The notes under the pieces are model-generated. The model ran no database searches. It had not been told where the DNA came from and saw only the letters and a list, made by a program, of their open reading frames with translations. The translations under genes were made by a program, and so were the position numbers. Of a DNA stretch of 47,389 nt, positions 1 to 7,768 are shown piece by piece. This stretch comes from Marivivens sp. (GTDB lineage: Bacteria; Pseudomonadota; Alphaproteobacteria; Rhodobacterales; Rhodobacteraceae): contig JALRLK010000147.1 in NCBI GenBank assembly GCA_023254495.1, positions 1-47,389 of the forward strand. Direction: 5' to 3'. Every line of letters starts with the position of its first letter. The stretch's first letter is position 1.

Positions 1-312
1 ATTGGCGACGAAGAGGATTCACAGCTTGGCGATTTCATCGAAGACAAGAACGCGATCCTGCCGCTGGATTCCGCCATTCAGGAGAACCTGAAGGAAACCA
101 CGACCCGCGTTCTCGCCTCGCTCACCCCCCGCGAAGAGCGCGTGTTGCGGATGCGTTTCGGCATCGGCATGAACACCGACCACACCCTTGAAGAGGTCGG
201 CCAACAGTTCAGCGTGACCCGCGAACGGATCCGCCAGATCGAGGCCAAGGCCTTGAGAAAGCTGAAACACCCGAGCCGCAGCAGGAAGCTGCGGAGTTTC
301 TTGGATCAGTAA
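1..312 (+). CDS. rpoD: RNA polymerase primary sigma factor RpoD, C-terminal fragment
   Basis: The open frame enters from the left edge and ends at TAA. The 103 visible residues are sigma-70 regions 3/4: [16 protein letters not shown], then the region 4.2 helix-turn-helix [23 protein letters not shown], which contacts the -35 element. The ending [11 protein letters not shown] is typical of alphaproteobacterial RpoD rather than of RpoH or stress sigma factors. The primary sigma factor directs RNA polymerase to housekeeping promoters. The N-terminal part lies outside the window. A hairpin terminator follows directly. Confidence 0.95.
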   Translation: MGDEEDSQLGDFIEDKNAILPLDSAIQENLKETTTRVLASLTPREERVLRMRFGIGMNTDHTLEEVGQQFSVTRERIRQIEAKALRKLKHPSRSRKLRSFLDQ

Positions 313-316
313 GTAT

Positions 317-340
317 AAGGCGCCCTTTGGGGCGCCTTTT
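317..340 (+). terminator. Rho-independent terminator of rpoD
   Basis: AAGGCGCC and GGCGCCTT form a perfect 8-bp stem around a 6-nt loop, followed by a short T run, 4 bases after the rpoD stop. The stem is symmetric and starts with AA opposite TT, so it may also stop transcription coming from the convergent minus-strand gene, whose stop codon touches it. Confidence 0.85.
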
Positions 341-801
341 CATTTGGCGAAAAGCTGGTCGCCAAAGCTGACCAGAACGGCGCCAGCCAAGACCAATACT
401 GTCCCTGAAAACTTGACGGTCGAGATCGATTGCTCTGGAACGCCCAATAGGCCGTAGTGGTTGATAACCGCCCCGATGATGATTTGGCCGGTGACCAGAA
501 GCACAAAGAGCGCCCCTGTCCCGATACGCGGCACCAGATAGGATGATCCGAAAATCATCAGGGCGCTCACAACCCCGGCAATGAAAAGTCAAGCCGGAAC
601 CTCGGCAAGTTTGGCCATTGTCGGAAGTTTGTGACCGGTCACAAAAACCAGAACAACAGACGACAGAAAGGCAATCGCAAAGAACGGAACGTTGCCAAGA
701 ACGGGTGCACCCAGAATGCGTGCCGATTGAGAGATCATGGGAAGATAGATCGAAATCGCGGCGCCCATTCCCAGGGCGAGAAGAAAGTTGAAGATTGTCA
801 T
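340..801 (-). pseudogene. YdcZ/DUF606-type membrane protein, interrupted by in-frame TGA
   Basis: Two ORF-track entries on the minus strand (589..813 and 340..570) are in the same frame, separated only by a TGA at 589-591. Read through, they give about 153 residues with the layout of YdcZ/DUF606 small drug/metabolite transporter-like proteins: hydrophobic helices, then GSSYLVPRIGTG and the NHYGLLGVP motif near the end. The TGA falls where the family normally has tryptophan at the start of the third helix, so a single TGG to TGA change would explain it. ATG at 801 is preferred over GTG at 813 because it gives the usual short N-terminus. Either a recent pseudogene or a sequencing error. Substrate unknown. 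Confidence 0.75.
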
Positions 802-869
802 TTTGGCCCCCACCAGAAAGAACTGTAACGACTCTTGATTGACCGCATGGTTCTGGCAAGAAGTTTGCG

Positions 870-1295
870 ATGTACACCACCTTCACCATTCCCACCTCCG
901 GCCCCGGCCTTTACGAGTTCACCCAAAACGTAGCGCGATGGGTTTCGGGCGACGGCGTGCTGACGCTTTTCGTCCGGCACACCTCTTGTTCGCTCCTCAT
1001 CCAAGAGAATGCCGATCCCGAGGTTCAGAGCGATCTAACTGAGTTTTTCCACAGGCTCGTGCCGCCCTCGACCGACCCCAAGATGGCCTATCTGACCCAT
1101 TCCTACGAGGGCCCCGACGATATCCCGGCCCATATCAAGGCCGCGCTCTTGCCGGTTAGCTTGTCGATTCCTGTTGTTGGCGGGAAGATGGTGCTGGGAA
1201 ATTGGCAAAGAATTTACTTTTTCGAACATCGGACCCGTCCGCACCAGCGCGAGGTTGTGGCGCAAATGATTCACTCGAGCGCCCCCTCCATCTAG
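870..1295 (+). CDS. yjbQ: YjbQ family (UPF0047) protein, secondary thiamine-phosphate synthase-like
   Basis: The 141-residue protein has the length and motifs of the YjbQ/UPF0047 family: VRHTSCSLLIQENADPEV in the first half and the glycine-rich VGGKMVLGNWQRIYFFEHRTRPHQREV near the C-terminus, with conserved His and Glu residues. Family members show weak thiamine-phosphate synthase activity in vitro, but the physiological role is not settled. It is predicted to be cytoplasmic. It stands alone between the divergent broken YdcZ gene and nrdR; 68 bases separate it from the YdcZ start, and that gap must hold promoters for both directions. Confidence 0.88.
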   Translation: MYTTFTIPTSGPGLYEFTQNVARWVSGDGVLTLFVRHTSCSLLIQENADPEVQSDLTEFFHRLVPPSTDPKMAYLTHSYEGPDDIPAHIKAALLPVSLSIPVVGGKMVLGNWQRIYFFEHRTRPHQREVVAQMIHSSAPSI

Positions 1296-1344
1296 GGGTC
1301 GGGAAATCGGGCTACCCAAACTGTGCCGGCCCTCCTATAGTGCC

Positions 1345-1353
1345 TGTGGATAA
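1345..1353 (-). promoter_or_regulatory. Consensus DnaA box upstream of nrdR
   Basis: TGTGGATAA on the plus strand is the exact reverse complement of the DnaA box TTATCCACA. It lies 39 bases upstream of the nrdR start in a 97-bp intergenic stretch. The match is perfect, but it is a single site and a chance hit is not excluded. Confidence 0.45.
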
Positions 1354-1392
1354 CTGGGGACCAACACCCAACAGGCAAAAAGAGGACAGACC

Positions 1393-1860
1393 ATGCGTTG
1401 CCCGTTCTGTGGAAACGTCGATACCCAAGTAAAAGATTCACGCCCCGCCGAGGATCATGTTGCGATCCGGCGCCGACGCTTTTGCCCAGCTTGCGGCGGC
1501 CGCTTCACCACCTACGAGCGGGTGCAGCTGCGCGATCTCGTGGTAATTAAATCGAACGGGCGGCGCGAGGATTTCGATCGGGACAAGCTTGAACGGTCGG
1601 TGCGGATCGCTTTGCAGAAGCGCCCAGTCGAACCCGAGCGCATAGACCAGATGATCTCAGGCATAGTTCGCCGACTCGAAAGCCTTGGTGAGACAGACAT
1701 TCCGTCAAAGACCATAGGCGAGATCGTGATGGAGACTTTGGCTCGGATCGACACTGTCGCCTATGTCCGTTTTGCCAGCGTTTACAAGAACTTCCAGGCT
1801 GCGGGCGACTTCGACAAATTCGTCAATGAGCTGCGCCCGAACCAAAAATCCGACACGTGA
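1393..1860 (+). CDS. nrdR: Transcriptional repressor NrdR
   Basis: 155 residues, the usual size. The N-terminus is a zinc ribbon with CPFC at residues 3-6 and CPAC at 31-34, separated by the basic RRRRF segment. An ATP-cone follows ([20 protein letters not shown] to about residue 140). NrdR senses ATP/dATP and represses ribonucleotide reductase genes by binding NrdR boxes. The stop codon overlaps the GTG start of ribD by 4 bases, so the two are probably translationally coupled. The nrdR-ribD pairing is common in proteobacteria. A DnaA box lies just upstream. The window holds no nrd reductase gene. Confidence 0.96.
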   Translation: MRCPFCGNVDTQVKDSRPAEDHVAIRRRRFCPACGGRFTTYERVQLRDLVVIKSNGRREDFDRDKLERSVRIALQKRPVEPERIDQMISGIVRRLESLGETDIPSKTIGEIVMETLARIDTVAYVRFASVYKNFQAAGDFDKFVNELRPNQKSDT

Positions 1861-2954
1861 GCGCCGGGGCCGACCGCCGTTTCATGGCGCTGGCCCTAAG
1901 CCTTGGCCGGCGCGGGATGGGGCGTGTGTGGCCCAATCCCGCGGTCGGCTGTGTGATCGTCAAAGAGGGCCGGATTGTCGGCCGTGGCTGGACGGCCGAT
2001 GGTGGACGCCCCCATGCCGAGCCGCAGGCGCTGGCTGAGGCGGGCACGGCGGCGCGTGGCGCCACAGCTTATGTCACGCTCGAACCTTGCGCCCATCATG
2101 GACAAACGCCGCCTTGCGCCGAGGCACTGGTGGCCGCTGGGGTGGCGCGGGTTGTGATTGCCGCGTGCGATCCCGATCCGCGTGTGGCGGGGCGGGGCGT
2201 TGAAATTCTGCGCAAGGCGGGGATCGAGGTCGAGACAGGCTTGATGCAGGCCGAAGCCGAGGCGGATTACACCGGGTTCCTCAGGCGTATTACCAAGGGC
2301 CACCCATTTGTCACCCTCAAGATCGCCTCGAGCCTCGACGGCCGCATTGCCACGGCCACCGGCGAGAGCCGCTGGATCACTGGCCCCGAGGCGCGGCGGG
2401 CGGTCCATGCCCTCAGGGCGCGCCACGATGCGGTGATGATCGGCGGCGGCACGGCGCGGGCCGACGATCCGATGCTCGATATCCGCGACCTTGGGATTAC
2501 GCGCCAGCCAGTGCGCGTCGTTGTCAGTCGCCGGCTTGATCTGCCGATCACCGGGAGGCTGGCGCAGACAGCGAAAAGCCAACCGCTCTGGCTTTGTCAC
2601 GGCCCCGAGGCCAAAGCGCGGCGTGCGGAATGGCAGGGGCTCGGGGCAGTATGTCTTCTTTGCGAGGTCTCGGGTGGTCAAGTCTCGCCGGCGTCGGCCG
2701 TAGCTGCGCTGGCCAACAAGGGCCTGACCCGCATTCTGTGCGAGGGCGGTGGGGCGCTGGCGGCGAGCCTTCTTCGCGAGGGGTTGGTGGACGAGCTGAT
2801 CGTCCATTCCGCGGGCCTTGCAATTGGCGCCGAAGGCACCCCTTCGCTTGGGGCGATGGGCATCGACCGGCTTGCGAATGCACCACGGTTTGACCTTGTC
2901 GAGGCAAAACCGCTTGGTGCCGACGTGCAAAGTATCTGGCGGCGCAAGGCCTAG
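1857..2954 (+). CDS. ribD: Bifunctional riboflavin deaminase/reductase RibD
   Basis: 365 residues. The N-terminal deaminase half carries the zinc ligands in RPHAE (His53, Glu55) and [12 protein letters not shown]. The C-terminal half is the reductase ([27 protein letters not shown], later [14 protein letters not shown]). The protein carries out the second and third steps after GTP ring opening, giving 5-amino-6-ribitylamino-uracil phosphate. The start is GTG, inside the end of nrdR (GTGA). ribE, the ribBA-like gene and ribH follow about 1.3 kb downstream on the same strand, but the minus-strand capsule remnant interrupts, so ribD is probably transcribed with nrdR and not with ribE. Confidence 0.95.
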   Translation: MSAGADRRFMALALSLGRRGMGRVWPNPAVGCVIVKEGRIVGRGWTADGGRPHAEPQALAEAGTAARGATAYVTLEPCAHHGQTPPCAEALVAAGVARVVIAACDPDPRVAGRGVEILRKAGIEVETGLMQAEAEADYTGFLRRITKGHPFVTLKIASSLDGRIATATGESRWITGPEARRAVHALRARHDAVMIGGGTARADDPMLDIRDLGITRQPVRVVVSRRLDLPITGRLAQTAKSQPLWLCHGPEAKARRAEWQGLGAVCLLCEVSGGQVSPASAVAALANKGLTRILCEGGGALAASLLREGLVDELIVHSAGLAIGAEGTPSLGAMGIDRLANAPRFDLVEAKPLGADVQSIWRRKA

Positions 2955-2992
2955 CGGCGCAGCCTGAGAATCGCTATAAGATCCTGAATTTC

Positions 2993-4069
2993 CTAGGCTA
3001 TCCGTGTTCTAAGCGGCATCTCCGGCATCTCTCCGCTCTCGAGCCGCTCGAGCGCGACCTCGACCGGACAGGCCATTCCCGTCACGGGGTCGAAATAGCG
3101 CGGATAGGCGATCAGGGCGGCATGGGCGAGCGCCACGATATCAGGCCGTACCTGACGGCGCGGGATCGGGCGGGCGCGATCGTCGGTCAGGCCCCAGCCT
3201 GCATAGAAGGGCTGGCCGAGACAGGTGACGCGCCTGCCGCGCAGGAGCGCCTCGAAGCCGAGGGTCGAGGTGATGGTCCTGACATCGTCGGCCAGATCAA
3301 TGGCGTCGGCGGCGGAGACATCGTCGAGCACGGCATCGGCAAAGGCGAGGGGATCAGAAACAGCCCCCTTGCGTAGCCCCGCCACTACATCGGGATGCGG
3401 TTTGTAGAGGATAACAGCGGCGGGATTTGCGGCCCGAGCCTTGGCGAGAAGGGCTGCGTTGGTGCGAACCTCACCCGCGCCGAGCAGGACCGAGGCATCG
3501 TCCTCGACCTGACCCACCACGAGGATGCGCCGCCCCGCAGGCAGGCCTTGGGGGAGCGCCCCTGCGCCGGTGTTGTATTTGCTGATCCGTTGGCGGGTGA
3601 GCCGCGCGATTAGACGCTCTGCCCTTGTCCGATCGGCCTCGGGCAGGATCTCGCTGGCATTGATGAGGTCTTCAAGATCACTCGGGGCGGTCGGGTCGTA
3701 GTAGATTCCCTTCCGGTCCAGAACGAGGCTCAGGGGCGGGACGAGCCGCGCGCCAAGGCCGCGTGAGCGCAGGAACCCGTCCTCGACCCGCACCGCGCCC
3801 GCCGCCTTCGCCGCCTCATCCATCCGTCCGGCCCAAGCCAGGAGCGGCGGGCCATCGGTTGGCGGGTTATTGCGAAAGGTGATCCCTTTGGCGCCACCGA
3901 ACATCGCCCGCAGGTGCGGGTGCTTCCAGCGGCTCATGCCGATCGCGGTCCAGCCCTGATGATCGTCACGCCAGGCGCGGGCCAACTTTCCTGCGTACCA
4001 GTGAAGGCGATAAAACTTTGATCCTTGGGCCAAAAGGCCCGGTCTCCTGCGTTGAAGCCGACCCGCCAA
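2993..4069 (-). CDS. KpsC-like capsule glycosyltransferase, C-terminal half only
   Basis: From about residue 40 the protein matches one of the two repeats of KpsC, the beta-Kdo transferase that starts the linker of group 2 type capsules: WTAIGMSRWKHPHLRAMFGG, VEDGFLRSRGLGARLVPPLSLVLDRKGIYYD, LYKPHPDV and GQPFYAGWGLTDDR, ending YFDPVTGMACPVEVALERL as KpsC C-termini do. Full KpsC is about twice this length, so only the second repeat is present. The first 30-odd residues of the ORF as tracked (TTG start) are an out-of-frame reading of KpsS codons and are not believable. An ATG at 3937 gives a cleaner start. With one repeat and a chimeric 5' end it is probably non-functional. Confidence 0.65.
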   Translation of the reverse strand: MAGRLQRRRPGLLAQGSKFYRLHWYAGKLARAWRDDHQGWTAIGMSRWKHPHLRAMFGGAKGITFRNNPPTDGPPLLAWAGRMDEAAKAAGAVRVEDGFLRSRGLGARLVPPLSLVLDRKGIYYDPTAPSDLEDLINASEILPEADRTRAERLIARLTRQRISKYNTGAGALPQGLPAGRRILVVGQVEDDASVLLGAGEVRTNAALLAKARAANPAAVILYKPHPDVVAGLRKGAVSDPLAFADAVLDDVSAADAIDLADDVRTITSTLGFEALLRGRRVTCLGQPFYAGWGLTDDRARPIPRRQVRPDIVALAHAALIAYPRYFDPVTGMACPVEVALERLESGEMPEMPLRTRIA

Positions 4070-4170
4070 ACCTTTGCTCCCGCCGCGATCAGCATCCGGC
4101 CCAGCTGCCGGAAAAACGGCCCGTGTGGGCCTTGCAGGAACAGGACGTGGCGGGTGACTGTGCTGCTCAT
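3934..4170 (-). pseudogene. KpsS (LipB-like) capsule protein, N-terminal remnant
   Basis: This 78-residue frame starts with HVLFLQGPHGPFFRQLGRML and continues with KVWRVGFNAGDRAFWP and FIAFTGTQESWP, which is the N-terminus of KpsS, the second Kdo transferase of capsule linker synthesis. After about 60 residues the similarity ends, and the KpsC-like sequence takes over in another frame. The TGA of this frame overlaps the possible ATG at 3937 of the KpsC part (ATGA). The simplest reading is an internal deletion that fused the start of kpsS to the end of kpsC out of frame. Downstream KpsS motifs are missing. Confidence 0.7.
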
Positions 4171-4282
4171 GGCGCTCTTGGTGGTTCAGCGCAGCATATC
4201 AGGGGCTTTGCCCGGAATGCGAGGCTTGTCTTGCTTGCCTGCGGGCGAGGCGCTAGGCAAAGGCAAGGCAGAAGGAGCGAAG

Positions 4283-4879
4283 ATGTTTACCGGCATTGTA
4301 ACCGACATGGGCGAGATCCTCGAGCTTGAGCAGCGGGGCGACCTTCGGGCGCGGATCGGCACGAGCTATGATGTCTCCGGCATCGACATCGGCGCCTCGA
4401 TTGCCTGCAGCGGCGTTTGCCTGACGGTAGTGGCCCTTGGATCAACTCCGAAGAACTGGTTCGACGTCGAGATCAGCGCCGAGACGGTCAATCTGACCAA
4501 TGTGGGCGGCTGGAAGGTCGGACAGCGCATCAACCTCGAGCGGGCGCTCAAGGTGGGCGACGAGCTCGGGGGGCATATCGTTTCCGGCCATGTCGATGGC
4601 GTGGCGGATCTGATCGAAATGCATGACGAAGGCGACAGCACGCGCATGACCTTCCGCGCGCCCGAGCATCTGGCGAAGTTCATCGCGCCCAAGGGGTCGG
4701 TCGCCTTGAACGGTACTTCCCTCACCGTCAACGAGGTGAACGGCGCGACCTTCGGCATCAATGTGATCCCGCACACCAAGGACGTGACCACGTGGGGCGC
4801 GGCCAAGGTGGGTGACAAGATCAACCTCGAGGTCGATACCATGGCGCGCTATGTGGCGCGGCTGCAGGAATGGGCCTAG
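4283..4879 (+). CDS. ribE: Riboflavin synthase, alpha subunit
   Basis: The ORF track starts at 4025, but the conserved N-terminus MFTGIV begins at ATG 4283, preceded by a GGAG. The 198-residue protein has the two-fold lumazine-binding repeat: ACSGVCLTV with FDVEISAETVNLTN in the first half, LNGTSLTVNEV in the second, plus GGHIVSGHVDG. It dismutates two molecules of 6,7-dimethyl-8-ribityllumazine to riboflavin and works with lumazine synthase, encoded 1.8 kb downstream. It overlaps the next gene by 10 bases, which suggests one transcript. Confidence 0.96.
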   Translation: MFTGIVTDMGEILELEQRGDLRARIGTSYDVSGIDIGASIACSGVCLTVVALGSTPKNWFDVEISAETVNLTNVGGWKVGQRINLERALKVGDELGGHIVSGHVDGVADLIEMHDEGDSTRMTFRAPEHLAKFIAPKGSVALNGTSLTVNEVNGATFGINVIPHTKDVTTWGAAKVGDKINLEVDTMARYVARLQEWA

Positions 4880-5433
4880 GGGCGGGCATCGGCCATAACG
4901 GCGGGCCGACGCTGGAAAGCGGCGGCGCGTGGCGGCGCATCGCTTGGAAGAAGGCGCGTGAAGAGCTGCTCCCGACCCTGCCGATCGAGGTCGTCCGCCT
5001 GAGGGTCAACCGTGCCAAAGAGCTTGGCCTTCCTTACAAGACCTATGCCAGTTTTCGCGCGGCGACGGGCCATGACCTTGTTGGATTTCTATTTTCGTCC
5101 AATGCCTTGTGGCTGGAGCGCGGCGCAGAGGGTGCGGCGCGACTTGGCCGGATCGAGGCGATCTCGGCGACCCGTTTGGCGGTCGTCCTGCCGCCCTTGC
5201 GCCCCGAAGCGGTGGCCCGTCTGACCGGCATCGACGCGGCGCACAGAGCGCCCACCCTGTCGATGACATGGCGCGAGACCCGTGAGGCGATCAAGGCCAT
5301 GGCCCGTGCCCAAGGGCATAAGTCAGCCCAGTTCGTTCTGGTGGGCGAGACTGCGCTCGAAGAAGACTGGGCCTATACCGGCCAGACGGCGGGCTTCTTG
5401 GCCGGTGACAGGTTCTTCGAAGCGCGGCCATAG
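4870..5433 (+). CDS. Uncharacterized protein in the riboflavin cluster
   Basis: 187 residues; I do not recognise a characterised family. It starts with GLGAGIGHNGGPTLE, a motif seen at the N-terminus of many short alphaproteobacterial proteins of unknown function. It is followed by a basic helical segment (WRRIAWKKAREELLP) and VNRAKELGLPYKTYASFRAATGHDLVGFLFSSNAL. No signal peptide or membrane helix is evident. The start lies inside the end of ribE in another frame, so it is probably co-translated with riboflavin synthase. The fully open frame and ordinary codon use support a real gene. A role linked to flavin metabolism is only a guess from position. Confidence 0.75.
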   Translation: MGLGAGIGHNGGPTLESGGAWRRIAWKKAREELLPTLPIEVVRLRVNRAKELGLPYKTYASFRAATGHDLVGFLFSSNALWLERGAEGAARLGRIEAISATRLAVVLPPLRPEAVARLTGIDAAHRAPTLSMTWRETREAIKAMARAQGHKSAQFVLVGETALEEDWAYTGQTAGFLAGDRFFEARP

Positions 5434-5571
5434 CCCACGGCGAAAACCGCCGAAACCTGTCGTTTCAGCCCGCGCTCGTTCCACCGCAATGACCCAATGT
5501 CACGGGGCTTTTCCCCTTTAAACGGGGGCCAACTAGGGCTATTTGCCGGACGAAGACTGAAGGGGAATACC

Positions 5572-6699
5572 ATGTCGCTGCCTTTTGAAGAGCCGGGCCC
5601 TGTCGAGAAAGACTGGTCCGATGCGATCAGCCCGATCGAAGAGATCATCAACGATGCCCGCAACGGCCGGATGTTTATCCTTGTCGATCACGAGGATCGC
5701 GAGAACGAAGGCGATCTGGTGATCCCCGCCCAGATGGCAACTCCGGACGCAATCAACTTCATGGCAACCCACGGGCGCGGCCTGATCTGCCTGTCGCTCA
5801 CCAGCACCCGGATTGATCAGCTTGGCCTGCCGCTCATGGCCTCGCAGAACTCCTCGCGTCACGAGACCGCCTTCACCGTTTCCATCGAGGCCCGCGAAGG
5901 CGTCAGCACAGGCATTTCCGCCCATGACCGCGCCCGCACCGTTTCCGTGGCGATCGACGCCTCCAAAAGCGCGACCGATATCGCCACCCCCGGCCACGTC
6001 TTTCCGCTGCGCGCCCGCGATGGCGGCGTGCTCGTCCGCGCGGGCCATACCGAGGCCGCGGTGGATATCAGCCGCCTTGCCGGCCTCAACCCCTCGGGCG
6101 TGATCTGCGAGATCATGAAGGAAGACGGGACAATGGCCCGCCTGCCCGATCTCATCGCCTTCGCCCAGCGGCACAACCTCAAGATCGGCACCATCTCCGA
6201 CTTGATCGCCTATCGCCGCCGCTACGACAATCTCGTGCGGATGACCGAAGCCGACACGATACAAAGCGAATTTGGCGGCGACTGGTCGATGCGGATCTTC
6301 ACCGACGAAATTCAGGGCGCCGAGCATATCGCGCTGACCAAGGGCGATCTGTCGGGCGACGAGCCGGTTCTGGTGCGGATGCACGCGCTTGATCCGATGC
6401 TCGACGTGATCGGCACCGGCCCCGCAGGCCGCACCCGCGAATTTGGCGATGCGATGACCATGATTGCCAAGGAAGGCCGCGGCGCGGTGATCCTGCTGCG
6501 CGATCTGCACATGAAGCTGCACGCCCATGATTTCGCCTCGCCCCAGACCCTCCGCCAATATGGCGTGGGGGCGCAGATCCTGTCGTCGTTGGGCCTGTCG
6601 CGGATTGTGCTTCTGACCAATTCGCCCAAGCCCAAGGTGATCGGCCTTGATGCCTATGGCATTGAAATCGTTGATACCCGCAAGGTTGAGGGGGCATAG
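5572..6699 (+). CDS. ribB: RibBA-like protein: DHBP synthase with degenerate GTP cyclohydrolase II domain
   Basis: 375 residues from ATG 5572, with an AAGGGGA ribosome site; the longer tracked start lacks support. Residues 1-205 are a complete 3,4-dihydroxy-2-butanone 4-phosphate synthase (VDHEDRENEGDLV, FMATHGRGLICLSL, TGISAHDRARTV, GHVFPLRARDGGVLVRAGHTEA), which makes the four-carbon unit of riboflavin from ribulose 5-phosphate. The remainder aligns with GTP cyclohydrolase II, but where RibA has the zinc motif ECLTGD...RCDCG this protein has ALDPMLDVIGTGPAGRTREFG, with no cysteine, and the RQEGR.IGL loop is also gone. GTP cyclohydrolase II activity is therefore unlikely, and a separate ribA would be needed elsewhere. 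It is followed 3 bases later by ribH. Confidence 0.92.
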   Translation: MSLPFEEPGPVEKDWSDAISPIEEIINDARNGRMFILVDHEDRENEGDLVIPAQMATPDAINFMATHGRGLICLSLTSTRIDQLGLPLMASQNSSRHETAFTVSIEAREGVSTGISAHDRARTVSVAIDASKSATDIATPGHVFPLRARDGGVLVRAGHTEAAVDISRLAGLNPSGVICEIMKEDGTMARLPDLIAFAQRHNLKIGTISDLIAYRRRYDNLVRMTEADTIQSEFGGDWSMRIFTDEIQGAEHIALTKGDLSGDEPVLVRMHALDPMLDVIGTGPAGRTREFGDAMTMIAKEGRGAVILLRDLHMKLHAHDFASPQTLRQYGVGAQILSSLGLSRIVLLTNSPKPKVIGLDAYGIEIVDTRKVEGA

Positions 6700-6702
6700 A
6701 AG

Positions 6703-7236
6703 ATGGCTGGAGCTTCGCACTACACCCTGCCGCGCCCCGAGTTTGACAAGCCGGTCAAGCTCCTCATCGTCGTCGCGCCCTATTACAAGGATATCGCCGA
6801 CGAGCTGATCGCCGGCGCCAAGGCCGAGATCGAGGCCGCGGGCGGGACTTGGGATTTGGTCGAGGTTCCGGGGGCGCTTGAAGTGCCCACCGCCATCGGC
6901 ATCGCTGCGCGGATGTCCAACTTTGATGGCTATGTCGCCCTCGGCTGCGTGATCCGCGGCGAGACCACGCATTACGACACCGTTTGTAACGACTCGAGCC
7001 GCGCTTTGACGATGCTCGGCCTGCAGGGCCTGTGCATCGGCAACGGCATTCTGACCGTGGAAAACCACGAACAAGCCGCCGTGCGTGCCGAGCCCAAGGG
7101 GCAAAACAAAGGCGGCGGGGCTGCGGCTGCGGCCTTGCACCTGATCGCGCTCAGCCGTAAGTGGGGCCGCGCCAGCAAAGGTGTTGGCTTTACCGGAGAG
7201 ATCCTCCTCGCACGCGAGGGGCAGACGAACGCATGA
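6703..7236 (+). CDS. ribH: 6,7-dimethyl-8-ribityllumazine synthase
   Basis: 177 residues with the family signatures VVAPYYKDIADELIAGA, VEVPGALEVPTAI, LGCVIRGETTHYDTVCNDSS (catalytic His) and the C-terminal GGGAAAAALHLIALSRKWG. The enzyme condenses the RibB and RibD products into lumazine, the substrate of riboflavin synthase. The usual phenylalanine near the start of beta-1 is replaced by APYYKD, so it may be a pentameric rather than icosahedral form, though that cannot be settled by reading. The stop overlaps the nusB start (ATGA). Confidence 0.95.
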   Translation: MAGASHYTLPRPEFDKPVKLLIVVAPYYKDIADELIAGAKAEIEAAGGTWDLVEVPGALEVPTAIGIAARMSNFDGYVALGCVIRGETTHYDTVCNDSSRALTMLGLQGLCIGNGILTVENHEQAAVRAEPKGQNKGGGAAAAALHLIALSRKWGRASKGVGFTGEILLAREGQTNA

Positions 7237-7700
7237 CCAAATCCAAGACCGAACATCGCAAGATGAAATCCGCCTCGCGGCTCTACGCCGTTCAGGCGCT
7301 TTTTCAGATGGAGGCCTCGGGCCAGACCGTCGATTCCGTCATGCGCGAGTTCGAGACCTTCCGCTTTGGCGCTGTCTATGAGGGCGACGAGATGCAGGAA
7401 GGCGATGTGGATACTTTCCGCGGGTTGATGGAAGGCGCTGTGAACGAGCAGGCCAAGATCGACCAGATGACCGACCGCGCACTTGTCGCCAAATGGCCGA
7501 TAGCGCGGATCGACCCGACCCTGCGGGCGCTGTTCCGCGCGGCTGGGGCCGAGCTTATCGCCAAGGATACGCCGCCCAAGGTGGTGATTACCGAGTTCGT
7601 GCAGGTGGCCGAGGCCTTTTTCGATGGCGGCAAAGAGCCCAAATTCGTCAACGCCGTCCTCGATCACATGGCCCGCGAGGCGCAGCCCGAGGCCTTCTAG
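7233..7700 (+). CDS. nusB: Transcription antitermination factor NusB
   Basis: 155 residues from ATG 7233. Motifs: KSASRLYAVQALFQMEASG at the N-terminus, then IDQMTDRALVAKWPIARIDPTLRALFRAAGAELI and PPKVVITEFVQVAEAFFDGGKEPKFVNAVLDHMA at the C-terminus, all typical of NusB. It binds boxA RNA with NusE (S10) and suppresses termination in rRNA operons. The ribH-nusB order is widely conserved in bacteria and supports the call. The start codon overlaps the ribH stop, so the pair is translationally coupled. Confidence 0.95.
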   Translation: MTKSKTEHRKMKSASRLYAVQALFQMEASGQTVDSVMREFETFRFGAVYEGDEMQEGDVDTFRGLMEGAVNEQAKIDQMTDRALVAKWPIARIDPTLRALFRAAGAELIAKDTPPKVVITEFVQVAEAFFDGGKEPKFVNAVLDHMAREAQPEAF

Positions 7701-7768
7701 CCTGCGGCATTTCGGGCATTGAAGCGCGGCCCGCGCGATCCTAGCTTTGAGGCGAAAGCGAGGATCAA

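Noticed and set aside
589-591. TGA as selenocysteine in the YdcZ-type gene
   Set aside because: The aligned family residue is tryptophan, no SECIS-like hairpin is apparent right after it, and the fold has no redox role. A TGG to TGA change is simpler.
4025-4282. N-terminal extension of RibE in the ORF track
   Set aside because: Riboswitch-free upstream sequence overlaps the KpsS remnant and RibE proteins begin MFTGIV at 4283.
5434-5571. FMN riboswitch before the ribBA-like gene
   Set aside because: The conserved FMN aptamer strings are not present, although the location would be natural.
5539-7140. 533-residue minus-strand ORF opposite the ribBA-like and ribH genes
   Set aside because: The two plus-strand genes have clear family motifs across the same bases. 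Long antisense frames are common in GC-rich coding DNA and this one shows no domain.
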